From NCBI GenBank assembly GCA_914767715.1, contig OU612070.1, positions 18,030,025 through 18,094,024 on the forward strand: a stretch of 64,000 bases of DNA. Reading direction: 5' to 3'. Every line of letters begins with the position of its first letter. Position 1 is the stretch's first letter. The notes under the pieces are model-generated. The model saw nothing but the letters and a program-made list of their open reading frames with translations, did no database searches and was not told where the DNA came from. Made by a program: the position numbers and the translations under genes. This document shows positions 1-11,700 of this stretch, piece after piece. Source of the stretch: Membranipora membranacea. Taxonomy: Eukaryota; Bryozoa; Gymnolaemata; Cheilostomatida; Membraniporidae.

Positions 1-2914
1 ATGGACAACTTGGCAGAGTTGTTTTCAATGAATTTGCAAGAAAAGTAATGAACGTACGTCGAGCTTTCTCTAAACAGACTGTAAGTAGTGAGCTGATGTC
101 ATAGTTTTCAACAACAGTGAATAGTCACAACTCACAAACATGTAAAGTAATTAAATAAATTGGAAGTTTGGTTGATTTGGTCAAAAGCTGATGGGACTAG
201 CTCTTGTTAGAGGAGCTGACATAATGAAGTGCGGCTACAATACGGAATTACAATTACAAGCTGCTGCTTATGGCAGACACCCTCTTGTATACTTCAGATG
301 AATAACTGAAGGCGTTAGATGAAACAGATAAGCTGAATGTGATCGTAGGACAGCAAAAGCTGCATGTCCAAAAATCTAAATTTGGCTTATTTTCTTCTTC
401 TTTTTACAGTTTGTTGAGAAAAAAAGGAAGGCAGAATTGATCCTAAAGGTAAAAACCAATATCATATCTGAGCTGTTTATTTATTTCATTGGTGTCATCA
501 GCAAGAAAAGAAGAATTTTACAGTCTGTGTACTGGTGCCATCGTTGAAACAGTTCATTGCTGTCACCAATGTATATGTCCATTATTCATATAGGCTAGGC
601 GCAAGTGGGGAAGGTTTCAGGTAAAGTCTCACACAGCTTTTAATTATCCGTTCTTCCAGCTATGCCTAATATAATAAGGAAGCCTGCAGCCTTTATATAC
701 TCCTTATTTTGGCATATGAATGGATCTTACTAACAACACCAACATATGATTACTTATTGGGCTATCATCTTCTCTGTTAAACTAGTGAAATCTTTTCGGC
801 TGGTGTTCCTCTTTGATTTAAAAGAAAACAACTCCTCACAATATGTTACACGTTGTCTGGTACACTGATTGGTATTTCATCATATTGTGGAAGTTATAAC
901 ATTTTCCTAAAACAATTTAACTAGCTTTGAGTCAACCAGGAATTTATGATCCAAATCAAATTCCAGCCTTAAATTTATTACCACTTACATATTCCATGCT
1001 TGACAATAAGATGTAAAAAATCCGTAGGGGTAAGTAGGGACTGTGTTATGGGTTATCACATCAATAATGATATTGTATTTTAGGTCAATGTTAAATGCTA
1101 TAGAACATTCAGTTTGCATGCTTAGTGTAATTAGTTTGTCTAAATGAAAATTAGATGCCTGTAACTGCATATTGAGACTGCAGAAGGACCAAAGCATTTT
1201 ATATAGTCTGGCAGCTGGTTCTGCAGTAGTTATGTAATATTTTGATATTGAAAAACCTAAAGCACTATAATTAATGCTAGAAATTGCCCCCCTTTTCCAT
1301 CGTTGGTACGTTTGAGGTTTCAAATCCTAATGTGGTATTGAGCTGGTACAGCGCTAGGTTTTGTAACCTCATAGGCGTCATTAATGAAAAAGGATGAGGC
1401 ACGATTTTTAACGCTAAACATAACATCTACCCAGAAGTTTTGAATTTTTGCAGTGTCAAATTATTGCATAACTACTGAAGTCATCCCTGCCTGACTATAT
1501 ATCGTCTTGGTCCTTTTTAAAAAAAATATAACAGATTATTAAAGGGCAACCAAGGTTTCGCAGCAATGCATTAATGGGTAGCATCAGCTTTGTGCATTAC
1601 GCGATGCAAAACTCAAAGTAGTTGCTGACTCTAAGCTGGGTAACACTTCAGTTTAGGGGAGGTTCCAAGACTTTGCTGTAATAATTATAGAGCACAGGCT
1701 AAATAATAACAGGAACAGGAAACTGCTATGTGGTATTCTCTTTTAGCTGAGTTTGAGTGCCTGATGGAAGAAATGTTTCACAAGAATTCTGGCTGAATAA
1801 TCATCCGAATTATATTTTGTCTTTTTCTCCATGCAGAAGGTGCAATCTGCTATTAATCAATGGCCATCAATGAGAAGTTGTTTGAAACCTTGGTTGCACT
1901 TTAACACTTGTATTTGCGGATCCCTAGATTGTGTTTGTGAATTTCTGCGCTTTATTGCTTTCGTATATATACAATGGAGAATGAGAATGTTATTTTTACT
2001 TTATGCTTCAGCTGAGTTTTACCCCAAGCAGCGAATCCAGAAAGACCACATTCTATGATGTTGTTGCAGATATATATGAGTAAGTAAATGGGTAAAATAA
2101 TCTAATATTATAGTTCACCTGAGTTAATCACAAATAACAGTGACATCATCATAAACCCTACCACAACTATATGCTTTCAATTTATCTCAGCTGTTTGATA
2201 CGGAATAGTTTTATAAGGAAAGGTTTTTCACAACTATAATTTTTGTCTTGTTACTTCCGATCTAGGAGAGAAAGCAACAAGCCGATATCATCAATATTTC
2301 TCATGAAAGAAAAGAAAACGAAGAAAATATCAGGGATAGCAGCCGGCCTGAGAAGCAGCGCACTAGTCCACTCTGGGTTTCCGTTAGGTATTAATCCCTC
2401 ACTGATGTTGGCAGCTCAGGGACAGGGAGCTGTAAATGGTACAGCCAGGAACCATACATCTTCCATCGCAGGTAAGAAAATGATGAGCCTTACTAACTTT
2501 GTATATTAGTAGGTACATATTAGGTAAAAATCGCAAGAAATTATTTGACCAAGCAGCATGCGAAGACCTTGGTACATATTTTAAGCCAGGAGCAACCATT
2601 TACCATATTTACATAACCAAATACCCGGCATAATCATATCAATTATTTGAGAGAGAGACAAAAAATATGTCAGGACCGGCTGAAATTTAAGTAAAACACA
2701 CAAACAATGATGAACAAAATTGTGGTGACCACAGACAACTTAATGATCTTTTGTAGGGAAACCCAATGGACACACAGGCCTAAGCAATTATGCGAAGAAA
2801 GACTCAGACATGCTGAATAATCATGACGATGTAAATGCTACTGGTGCATGTGTAAGAAGCAACGGCTACCACAATGCATTATCATCACCAGCATTGTGTC
2901 GTCAGAATCTATGA
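1..2914 (+). CDS. Unrecognised gene, 3' portion (partial at left edge)
   Basis: I do not recognise this protein. Exons I can support are 1-80 (codons from base 3), 410-448, 2032-2079, 2266-2471 and 2757-2914, the last ending in TGA at 2912. Each has GT donors and AG acceptors, and phases agree for the first pair (0) and the last three (2, then 1). One exon must be missing between 448 and 2032, because the phase changes there. The first two exons encode a basic helical stretch (RVVFNEFARKVMNVRRAFSK, then FVEKKRKAELILK). The last two encode a low-complexity, Ser/Asn/Gly-rich tail ending in ALCRQNL, likely disordered. An AATAAA lies at 3199-3204, about 285 bp past the stop. The gene converges on PSMB4. 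The intron before 2032 holds a TTAA-flanked inverted-repeat element. Confidence 0.6.
1543..1900. mobile_element. Inverted-repeat DNA element (copy 1), TTAA-flanked
   Basis: This is a 358-bp non-coding element. Its left end reads AGGGCAACCAAGGTTTC and its right end is the inverse (GAAACCTTGGTTGCACT). It is bracketed by TTAA at 1539-1542 and 1901-1904. A clearly related copy lies in the opposite orientation at 45988-46355. TTAA duplication is typical of piggyBac-type transposition; assignment to that superfamily is inference because no transposase is present. Confidence 0.75.
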
Positions 2915-3204
2915 GAATCAACCATAACTTACATCACACTTCATCTTTTGCGTAGATAAGTATGACATTGAGAGGACACGGAAAGTTATCAAGTGGCTTA
3001 AACAGATTTACGCATGAGTAGGACTCTGCTTAGTTGGTGACTCTCCTTAGCTAAGTACATCCAATTTGCCTGTATTTGAAGGAGTCCCCATTCAAGCCGT
3101 CATCGAAATTTGAGTGGGATTGGGGCGAACTGGATCATTTCTTAATACTGTGTGCATGCCTAATGAACAATTGATTTTATTTCTCCAGTTCATAATAGAA
3201 TAAA

Positions 3205-3952
3205 ACACTCACATAGATACATGTACATATTTATTATTTCTCAAAAACATAATAAGTGGATTATGGATGTGTATTGAATAGTGCCCATTATTTTCAATAT
3301 TTGCAACTTCTTTCCTCTCAGGTTTCACAGCTCAATTCTTAATCCTGTGAAAATAAAAATGGGAAAAGTTCTGTAATACCAAAAGCACTGTATCTACACT
3401 GTATATACAAGCTACTTATTGTGACTGTATATACAAGCTACTTATTGTGTTGGAGAGGGCATCAATAATGTTCCTATTTTTTGACAAGTTAAGAAATGTT
3501 TTAGATGAGCGGAGACTTAAACGAACGGCTTGAGACAAATTTAGCCCTCATTGGTATCTGAGCCTAGTGAGGTAGCTGGGTTGTAAGCCTGCAAAGGTGA
3601 TTTCAGTATTTTGTTCCTGCTGCAGATTCTCTTATATATTGATAGAGAGTAGGTCGTGGGTTCTTACTGATTTCTAGCTACTCTAAGCTTGTTAACGGCG
3701 ATACTAATACAAATTCGCAAAAGCTCCGTTAGTAATTGATAATGCTTTGCATTGCGATCTCATGCTTATGCTTACTTGCTAGCACTTATGATGTGGTATG
3801 TTACATACAATCATTACCTTCACGATCTAAACCCTTACTCTGGCTAATCATAAAATAATTGCAAGAATTATTGAAATGCCGGACACGCTGGTAAGCAAAT
3901 AAGAATAATGATGATCAGTGTAATAAATTAAATAAGTAATATATATACTTAC
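3205..3952. other. Convergent intergenic stretch
   Basis: This lies between the 3' ends of the left-edge gene and PSMB4. I see no coding signal other than a possible last PSMB4 exon near 3806-3886 on the minus strand. A 26-bp unit (actgtatatacaagctactt and following bases) is tandemly duplicated around 3396-3449. Confidence 0.5.
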
Positions 3953-6900
3953 ACAATTTCCACTCATATGCGCAATGCTCCAGTCTAGATTAGATTTAAG
4001 GGGTCCCTCTACTCTTGAGCCATCCGAGGTCACTAACGCTATCTTGTACTACAAAATTTTAGTAAACATGTCATTATTAGGATGATCTTTTCATATACAT
4101 GGTCATGACAACTGTGAGTCTTTTTTAAAAATCGTAAGTTCCATACACTAGTAGCAAGCTCTTATTATGACAAAGTATACACATCCTTGCATCCTTTTTC
4201 CGCAACATTTAATGTTTGTGATAGCTAATAAATCAATCGAGTAACTCACTTTATAAATAGACCCTCAGTAAGCTATGGGGAGGGAGGGCAGGTGACAACA
4301 GCTGGCAGCTGCTAATTAGGATTCATTTTGCAGGTGATAACAGTTGAATTTTCATTGCATTACAAAAAGCTGATATACCACAGACATTGCAATGATCACC
4401 ATACACTAAAGTCTTCAGATGGAGGCAGATTAGAGAGTTTCATACTGATACTCATATACTAAATCATGTTCTTGTCGTCCCCCAGATATTTGTAACATCT
4501 TCCTGTAATTGCTGTAACATCTATTATTCTTACTTACTCGGTTGAATGATCTGCCATCTCGGTAGTGTAAAATTTTCATACATTTATCTATGAGATCACG
4601 AGCCTCTTTCTCACTCATATTTGGGTTTTTCTCAACTGCTTCCCTCATAAGAGGCTGTAAAATTTTTGATTTTTTACAAAAATATGCAGCAACTAATTAG
4701 TATGACAAATGATCTCACTGGAAAATGAAATAACTTTCAATTGTGTCATGACTTAAATGATACATGTTTAGAGTTGAGTCGAGGAGTACGAAGGAATTTT
4801 AGTTTAGAGCTGTATAAATCATTGTTTATGTACGGGAACCTGATATGAATGGTTACAGCTTATTGTCATTATTGTCGGAATTGTCTTCTCAATAGAAATA
4901 AGGGTGGAGGGTAGGCACATTCAGATCAGCACAAGCATGGCCAATGGTGAGAAGTGATAATGTGTAGACATGCCAAACAGTGTTGATCGTTATTTCAAAT
5001 TATTTATACAGATGAAGTAATCCTTGCATGTTTCAAATATGCCAGATGTATCAAGACAAATCAGTCTTCTTTTTTTTCAAACTTTTCTGGCAAACTTACA
5101 AGAGCTATGTATGCGCCAAACCCAGATGCAAGTGCAGGAGCTTCAAAAGCACAGCCTATCTTATCTACTTGTCCGAGAAATCTGTAACATAAATCATGAA
5201 CCATTAAAAAGGTCTTAGTTTTGTCTATGAATTTATATTAATATTCTCTCAAATATTTTGAGAGGATGAAATTGTTACCGTTACCGGATATACATACGCT
5301 AAATTCATCTCGGCAGATATAGTAATATGCTACAAGAAAAGCACAAATTAAAATATTCCATCACTCACGGTTCTCCATTTTCCAGGCCAGCTACAATGAG
5401 AGTATTCCAAAGAGGATTGAATTTGCTTCTTCTGTAATACATCACACGCGTAAGCCAGGAATAGAGAGCTTTTGGTGTGTAGTGAAATCCATCATCTAAA
5501 CATTGCTCTTCTAACCTGTAAAACCGGATTGTTATAAATGCTTATAACAGCAGTTACCAATTGTAATCCTCTATCAGTAACATTGTAGACCACTAACAAC
5601 CTTATCAAGATTTTCTATAAGACATATTCAACCAAACGTCGTGGGTCACAAAAATGTGCAGCGAAGATTTATGTGTTCCATTGTGCAATCTTATAAATCA
5701 TTGTCTAAGATCTGGTGTTTTCCCTGATATCTGGAAAAAGGCTGAAATTGTGCAGTTTGAGAAAACTAAATGTGCTGAGAAACCTTCTGATTTTAGACCA
5801 ATATCACTTTTATGGAATCTTGGTAAATTAGCTGAGAAAGCTATCATGTATTTTTATGCCCGTTCTGTTTTACCAACTCTCAGTGCTGGCCAGTTTGCAT
5901 ATCAAAAGGGTAGGTGTACTACTGATGCCATTCTATTAGCCGTCGATACCCTAACACGCATGTTGGATGAGCCAAAAGTGAATACCGTGCCTGTGACTTT
6001 CCTTGATATGTCCAAAGCCTTTGACAGGATGGATAAGGGCAAACTCATAGAAATGTTAGCCGATCGTGGTATAAACAAACGTCTGGTGCTGATCATACAC
6101 AGTTTCCTTAGTCAACGGCAGCAGAACGTCAAATTGGTCAGTGAGCATAGTTCCACACTTTCAACCGAGAATGGTACACCTCAAGGTACTCTCTTGGGTC
6201 CAATGTTCTGGCTGTTGTACATAGATACTCTGTCTCCTTCATGCACTACCATCAAGTAAGCCGATGACATGACACTGATACCATCTTCATCTAGCGAAAA
6301 GACCGAACAACTGCAGCAAGCTATAGACGAGACCACAGAATGGTGTGCTGAGAATAACATGATGGCCAATCCAACAAAATCAGTGAGCATGACGTTCTCA
6401 AAGGTGCACAACAGTCAAAAGATCGAGCCGCACAGATTCTCAATGAGCGGTGACGTTATTGGAAATGAGACAAGCACGAAGTTTTTAGGTGTCGTTTGAC
6501 AACAAGCTGACATTCAAACAACACGTTTATCACCTCGTGAAAAAGACTAGACCAATAATATATACACTGATAGACCTCAAACGATCTGGAATGCCTATCA
6601 GTGCACTGAAACATTTCTACATAGCATGCATCCGTCCCATTCTCCTGTATGCTTCTCCCTCCTGGTATTTCATGCTCATCTCAGCAACAAAGAATGAGGA
6701 TCCTGCGTGTAGAAAATTTGGTACTCAAGGTTCTTGATCCGTGTGGTCTCGATTACAATGACCGAACAGCGAACACTGAGATACAACAAGTGCTTGATCT
6801 CCTCAACCAGACGAGCCAAGAGTACATGTGTAATATAGAAAATAACACAGAGCACTGCCTTAATGGTGTGATGGCAAGTTACAAACCAACAACTGCTCCT

Positions 6901-8064
6901 CGGAGGTCAACTCGACTGGCCTAGAAACCAAGACCAAGGGCACTCACCGCACTGAGGGCAAACTCTCCATTTTTATGTTACATGTGAGCTTTTGTTTCTC
7001 TTTTTAATTTCAATATGCAAAATAGTGCAAACTTTTTTCGCATTTTTCTGATTGAAGATCATTAGTATATTTTTTGATTTTATTATCAAAAGATTTGTGA
7101 TCAATAAAGCCTATTATAAAATTACTCACACTCTTTCCTCAATTGTGTGTTGGATATATTGATAGTCAGCATAGTCACCTCCGCCACCCATCACTATGTG
7201 ATCATTGACCTTCATAAGGCGATCACAGTCTCTGAACATTGCCATGGATCCGTACGACAGCAGTGTGTCTGCTGCTAGCATTACTCCACCTTTGAACCTG
7301 ATCGCCAAAACTGATGTTCCTGTTGTCGTTGGGTTCCTGAAAAGGATCATAAAACAACGACGTAGACCAGACTTTAATCAACTTAGCCTAGATGCCAGTT
7401 GGATTTGAAATGGATAAGGATTGTGAGCATTGCGATGGTATTGTCTGTACTCCAACAACAATTGCTATGCTTCAGGTCTAACTTGGTAAAATATAGCCTG
7501 TCGTGTCATGAAGGTATCTCACAGTCACAAAATTAAATCTGGTTGAAAAAGTTTAGTACAACAGTAAAATACATTCATCTATCTATGTTTGATAGTTGAT
7601 ACATAGAAGATAAGATAGGGCATGCTTAGGCTATTTAGTACTACTAGCTAGCTAGGGTACATACATGGCCACACATGTCATATATGATTGACATATATTG
7701 CCCCGTACAGTACATGCAGACTAGTGATGTGATTAGAAACTATTCAGTGTCTCTAAAACTCACTATAGGAAGCACTCTCAGTTAGTAAAAACATTATCAT
7801 CTCGGTGTTCTTATCACCTCTCTGGTCGTTAGTTGTTGAAAAGTGCTCATTCATTGTGATGATTGATCATTATATTTGATCATAAAAAGATCAATGAATC
7901 AAATCACTAAGATACACAAATAATTTGCTACATTTCATTACTCACATTGTGTGCTGCTTTCCATTATTTGTGACACCATGGTTCTGATGAGGAAAGTTAT
8001 GGAATGCCCCTGGTGCAGGTCCATTCTCCCAGAAAGAAAATTCTTGATTCATTAAATCAGCCAT
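3953..8064 (-). CDS. PSMB4: Proteasome subunit beta type-4
   Basis: This is the beta-7 (PSMB4) subunit of the 20S proteasome core, a non-catalytic ring subunit of cytosolic and nuclear protein degradation. Minus-strand exons are 8064-7946, 7336-7130, 5515-5369, 5181-5100, 4654-4538 and 4048-3953. All have GT-AG sites and compatible phases and give 256 codons (the human protein is about 264). Seen in order: a short propeptide-like N-terminus (MADLMNQEFSFWENG), then TGTSVLAIRFKGGVMLAADT, GDYADYQYIQ, LYSWLTRVMYYRRSKFNPLW, FLGQVDKIGCAFEAPALASG, EKEARDLIDKCMKILHYRDG and VEGPLKSNLDWSIAHM. These match the PSMB4 family almost motif by motif. The residue after the propeptide (TTGTSV) fits the inactive beta-7 type. 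The extreme C-terminus is unresolved: the donor after SGNC implies a small last exon, with a candidate acceptor near 3887. The ATG at 8064 is the only suitable start. The long intron 7129-5516 contains an antisense LINE. Confidence 0.93.
4090..4241 (+). mobile_element. LINE 3' end fragment
   Basis: This segment (including caagctcttattatgacaaa and tttaatgtttgtgatagcta, ending aataaatcaatc) is nearly identical to the sequence after the LINE coding fragment at 55085-55195. It is therefore a severely 5'-truncated insertion of the same family, lying in the last identified PSMB4 intron. The tail ends in an AATC-type short repeat, as in several CR1/L2-like LINEs. Confidence 0.7.
5590..7110 (+). pseudogene. 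Degraded non-LTR retrotransposon reverse transcriptase
   Basis: A 5'-truncated LINE lies antisense within a PSMB4 intron. The frame from 5654 shows reverse transcriptase blocks: DFRPISLLWNLGKLAEKAIM, then TFLDMSKAFDRMDKGKL, then TPQGTLLGPMFWLLYID. The catalytic motif (normally F/Y-A-D-D) is broken: the codon before ADD is TAA (6257-6259). After the stop the frame continues (ADDMTLIP... to KFLGVV), shifts frame near 6490-6500 (DNKLTFKQHVYHLVKK) and shifts again near 6690. No N-terminal endonuclease is present. The clade looks CR1/jockey-like, but I cannot fix it. It cannot encode an active enzyme. Confidence 0.88.
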
Positions 8065-8793
8065 TTTTAACTCCTTATTCAGATCAGTATGATTGGTGAT
8101 TGGTGAGACTTGTGTAAATCAGCAAATCGGTGGGCGGCTAACATACTTCATAGCAAAGATTCTAAGAATAAGCAAGTTTATTGGTTCTAGTCTAAATTGT
8201 AGCAGTGCGCATATATTACTTTCTCATTAAATTTTAGTCCCCCAAAAAAATGTTGTTCTTTCCCAGTAAATTCTTACCTTCCCAATAAAGGTTCCACTCC
8301 TTGCAGAAACTGTGCCATTAGATAACATTGATATCGAGATTCAATTATTAGTATGTATGATATGTCAGCCAGTGTAACTCCAAGCTGAGAAGACGGAGAA
8401 CTCATTGTTATCCTGTGTGCACTATTATTTTTCCTTCCTCTTGTTTCAATGTTTGTAACTGTTGTATCCAGGACCACCTCGTGCTGGCAACCGAGGAACA
8501 AGCTCGGTTTGTTTATTGCCTATAACTGAAACGTATAACCGTGAGATCCTAGCATAAAACACAGTATTGCACATAATTAATAATGAGAAGGACTCTCTCT
8601 CTGTGTCTATCTGAGGAGGGACTTGCAGTATCTGGACATTTATAAAACTGCAGCTGGTGATGACACATGCGGCTCTTGCAGAAACAAAAACGCGTCAGAT
8701 TTAATCAATAAGAGACATTGAACAACATGCTTGTATTTGATTATCGTTATTTATAGCAAGGAGTGATTATATGATCACTAGACTATTATAACA
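8065..8793. promoter_or_regulatory. Divergent intergenic region between PSMB4 and the FBXO38-like gene
   Basis: About 730 bp separate the start codon of PSMB4 (minus strand) from the putative start codon of the FBXO38-like gene (plus strand). Both genes point away from it, so both promoters must lie here or be shared. I see no clear TATA box or CpG-rich core. The only other ORF here (8274-8501, minus) resembles no family I know. Confidence 0.5.
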
Positions 8794-11700
8794 ATGAAGA
8801 CACGATCACACAATTTAGCTCCTCAGGCCAATTCATGGTCAGCGAACAACTTCAGACTAGCTAAAGAGGGGGGCAGGAGCTCACATGATCATGCCAAACA
8901 AAGCAGTAAAGCAAAAACAGGTGCTAGACCTTCATACACAGTAAGTAACATTCTGGGAACTACTGACTCTAATCACATGTATAGAACATTCACTTAAATA
9001 GACAGTTTTCTGAGCTCTGATTTATGCCTCAATTTGGAGTTGTCCTCTATCCAGTTTGGTACTTTTAACCCACGCCGCATAGGAAAAACGTGCTGAAAGA
9101 GGGTTTTCTTGAAAACCGCTTATGTTAGGATAAAATTGATTTTTGATTCAGAATCCGCACCATTGAAAACCCTGTGAGACAGGGTTTCCAAATCATTGGA
9201 GGCTTGAATGTTGATAAATCTTAATTTTAGTGACGAAATTCAAGAAAAATTCTGCCAAATGGTCCGCAAAACTGGCAGAAATTGATATAATTGACTAACC
9301 GAATACCAAAAATATTTCCCAAACTATGTCCCTATCAGTTTTCAATGGTGCAGATTCTGAATCAAAAATCCTTTTTATCCTACTATAAGCGGATTTCAAG
9401 ATAACCCTCTTTTCAGCACGTTTTTCCTATGTGGCGTGGGTTAAAAGTACCAAACAGGAGAGAGGACAACTCCGAATAGAGGCCTAAACCAGAGCTCAGA
9501 AAACTGGCTATAGGATTAGAACCAATAAATGTAGTTCATGCTTAGTTAGTAACAAGAGGAATTTGAATGATCATTTCTGCCAACCACATGAATTGCATTG
9601 AATTTTTTCTTTTGGGACTGCCAATTTGGCATATTTAAAAGTTAATAGAACCACAGGACAACACAACAATGCAATTATAATTATAAGTAAACACTCAGCT
9701 GGCTGAATGAAAGGAGTCAGTGGTGTGCATACCACTGCACAAGACACAGCTAGAAACCATGAGTCAAGCGCTGTTTCGAGGCATTCTCTATTACAACCTC
9801 CTCATGCCCGGCCCCAGCAGCATGAAGCGACCCCTGTGTGTTGATGAGCAACTCATTCAATCTCCTCAAACCCTCAGTGCGTAATGTCAGTTTCGGTGTT
9901 TTGACATAATCGATCTGTTTACGCTGTTGTGCAGCCAGGGAGGCTGCCGCTCCATTTATCATAAAAAAATCATTAAAGGCATCAGAGATTTGTCAAGCTA
10001 CTATGATTTGCAATCTAGTATCCAACTAATGCAGTTAATGTAATGAGGAAACAGAATAATACTAACATTACAAAGTAAAGTTTTGAAACACATGTTACCT
10101 CGCCTTAGGTAAGAGTATGTTATTACCTCTCTGTACCTATTGAATATTTGCTTACAGGATGTTTGTACCTTGGATGTATTACCAAGGGAGCTAAAATGTA
10201 GAATATTGTCCAATCTTGGTATAGTAGATATTTGTAAACTGTGTATGATGAGCAGAAGCTGGAGAGATGCCGCGGAATGTCATCTGAGTCTTGTTAAGAC
10301 CATAGACTTTTCTTCGACTGTGTGTAAGCTTATAGAAATTAGTACTTCTGTGGCATGATTGACGTATGTCAGATGTATCATACTGTAATATCACCGACAA
10401 TTTATGTTTAAACACCACAATTGTAATGTCACAAGTGCTGCATACAAAATATGTTGTGCCAAGGTGCCACAGGATGTATTAAGATTATTATAATGGATTG
10501 ACCATCTAGAACATATCTCAACACGCATCATTGGTGGTGCCAACATACCTAGCCTGTCTGTACAAGAGTGACAGACCAAAAAAACTCGTCAAGACAGGTA
10601 ACAACAAACCTTGAGCATCAATTAAAATTGGACTTGTTTGTAATGAAATCGATAAGTACAAAAATATCTGCTCTGATATTTTCCAAATTGAATTCAGTCA
10701 TTTATCTCTGGAAACTAATCGTCAGATTGCTTTAATGACTACTCACTGTACATACAAACTATTCACTTTTGGTTCTATTCCAGCTAGTACATCAGGATGG
10801 GATGCTGTCTCTAGACTACAGGATCACAAACTGAAAGCTCTTATTAATAGGTGCAAATCTCTAGAGAAAATACTGAACTTTCACCCCCAACAGATAATAA
10901 GCTCCTTCAGTACAGGTTACACTGCTAATGCCCTGAGTTTATTTGGTGAGTTGAGCGACCTGGCTAAATTGGGTTGCATCTTTCTTTAGATTCAGCCACT
11001 TTTAACGAAAAAAAAATGCATTTTTGACTTGGTCATATTGTTCATTCTTATCACCTCAAATTCCTACATCTTAATGAAGTATTCTGTACAGGCTTTTAAA
11101 CTTGTGAAGATAGCCTTGCGCTTTGGATGTATAATCCCTTCTGACTCTAATTGACATGATGTATTTGCAGGTATTTCTGACATATTCAGACAGTCTAAGA
11201 ATCTCAAAGAAGTTGAGATCAGTGATTTGCTGCTATTGGAAGCTATAGATGCCAGATGTCCAAATGTAAGTGGCTGTAGTCTCGTATCAAACTTCGAATT
11301 TTTAAACGACCAAATCTAATAATAGACTGCATGTGAGCAGCAGAAATCTATATTGAGAAATTAAATTGGGAGTTATGAAGGCATAAGTGAGAAGAGGAAA
11401 ACAATGAAATTTTTCTCTTTTGTTCATGTTCACTTCCTAAAGCCAGTATTTCTACCAAATTTCACGACATGTATTCTTGTCTGTGGTATATAATAAATCA
11501 ACCAAGCTATAAGAAATTGATCTCAAAGTCACAGGATTTATTCAATTTGTTTGTTGATAAATTTGATTTGTTGCCTTTTTGTCTATGTCGGTTTCTGTTT
11601 GTAATCTATAAATGTGGTACAGATATACTACATGGTCATCATACTAGACTTGGTTATGGGACAAAGGAATTATGTAGTTTCTTACACTGACCTCAATTAA

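Noticed and set aside
5902-6096. Minus-strand ORFs across the LINE
   Set aside because: Shadows of the reverse transcriptase frame with no protein-like features.
9171-9330. CRISPR-like array
   Set aside because: It is the loop of a single fold-back element; no regularly spaced repeats occur here or elsewhere in the window.
10615-10783. Coding extension upstream of FBXO38-like exon 3
   Set aside because: Open frame without a suitable acceptor; the acceptor at 10783 restores the family alignment and phase.
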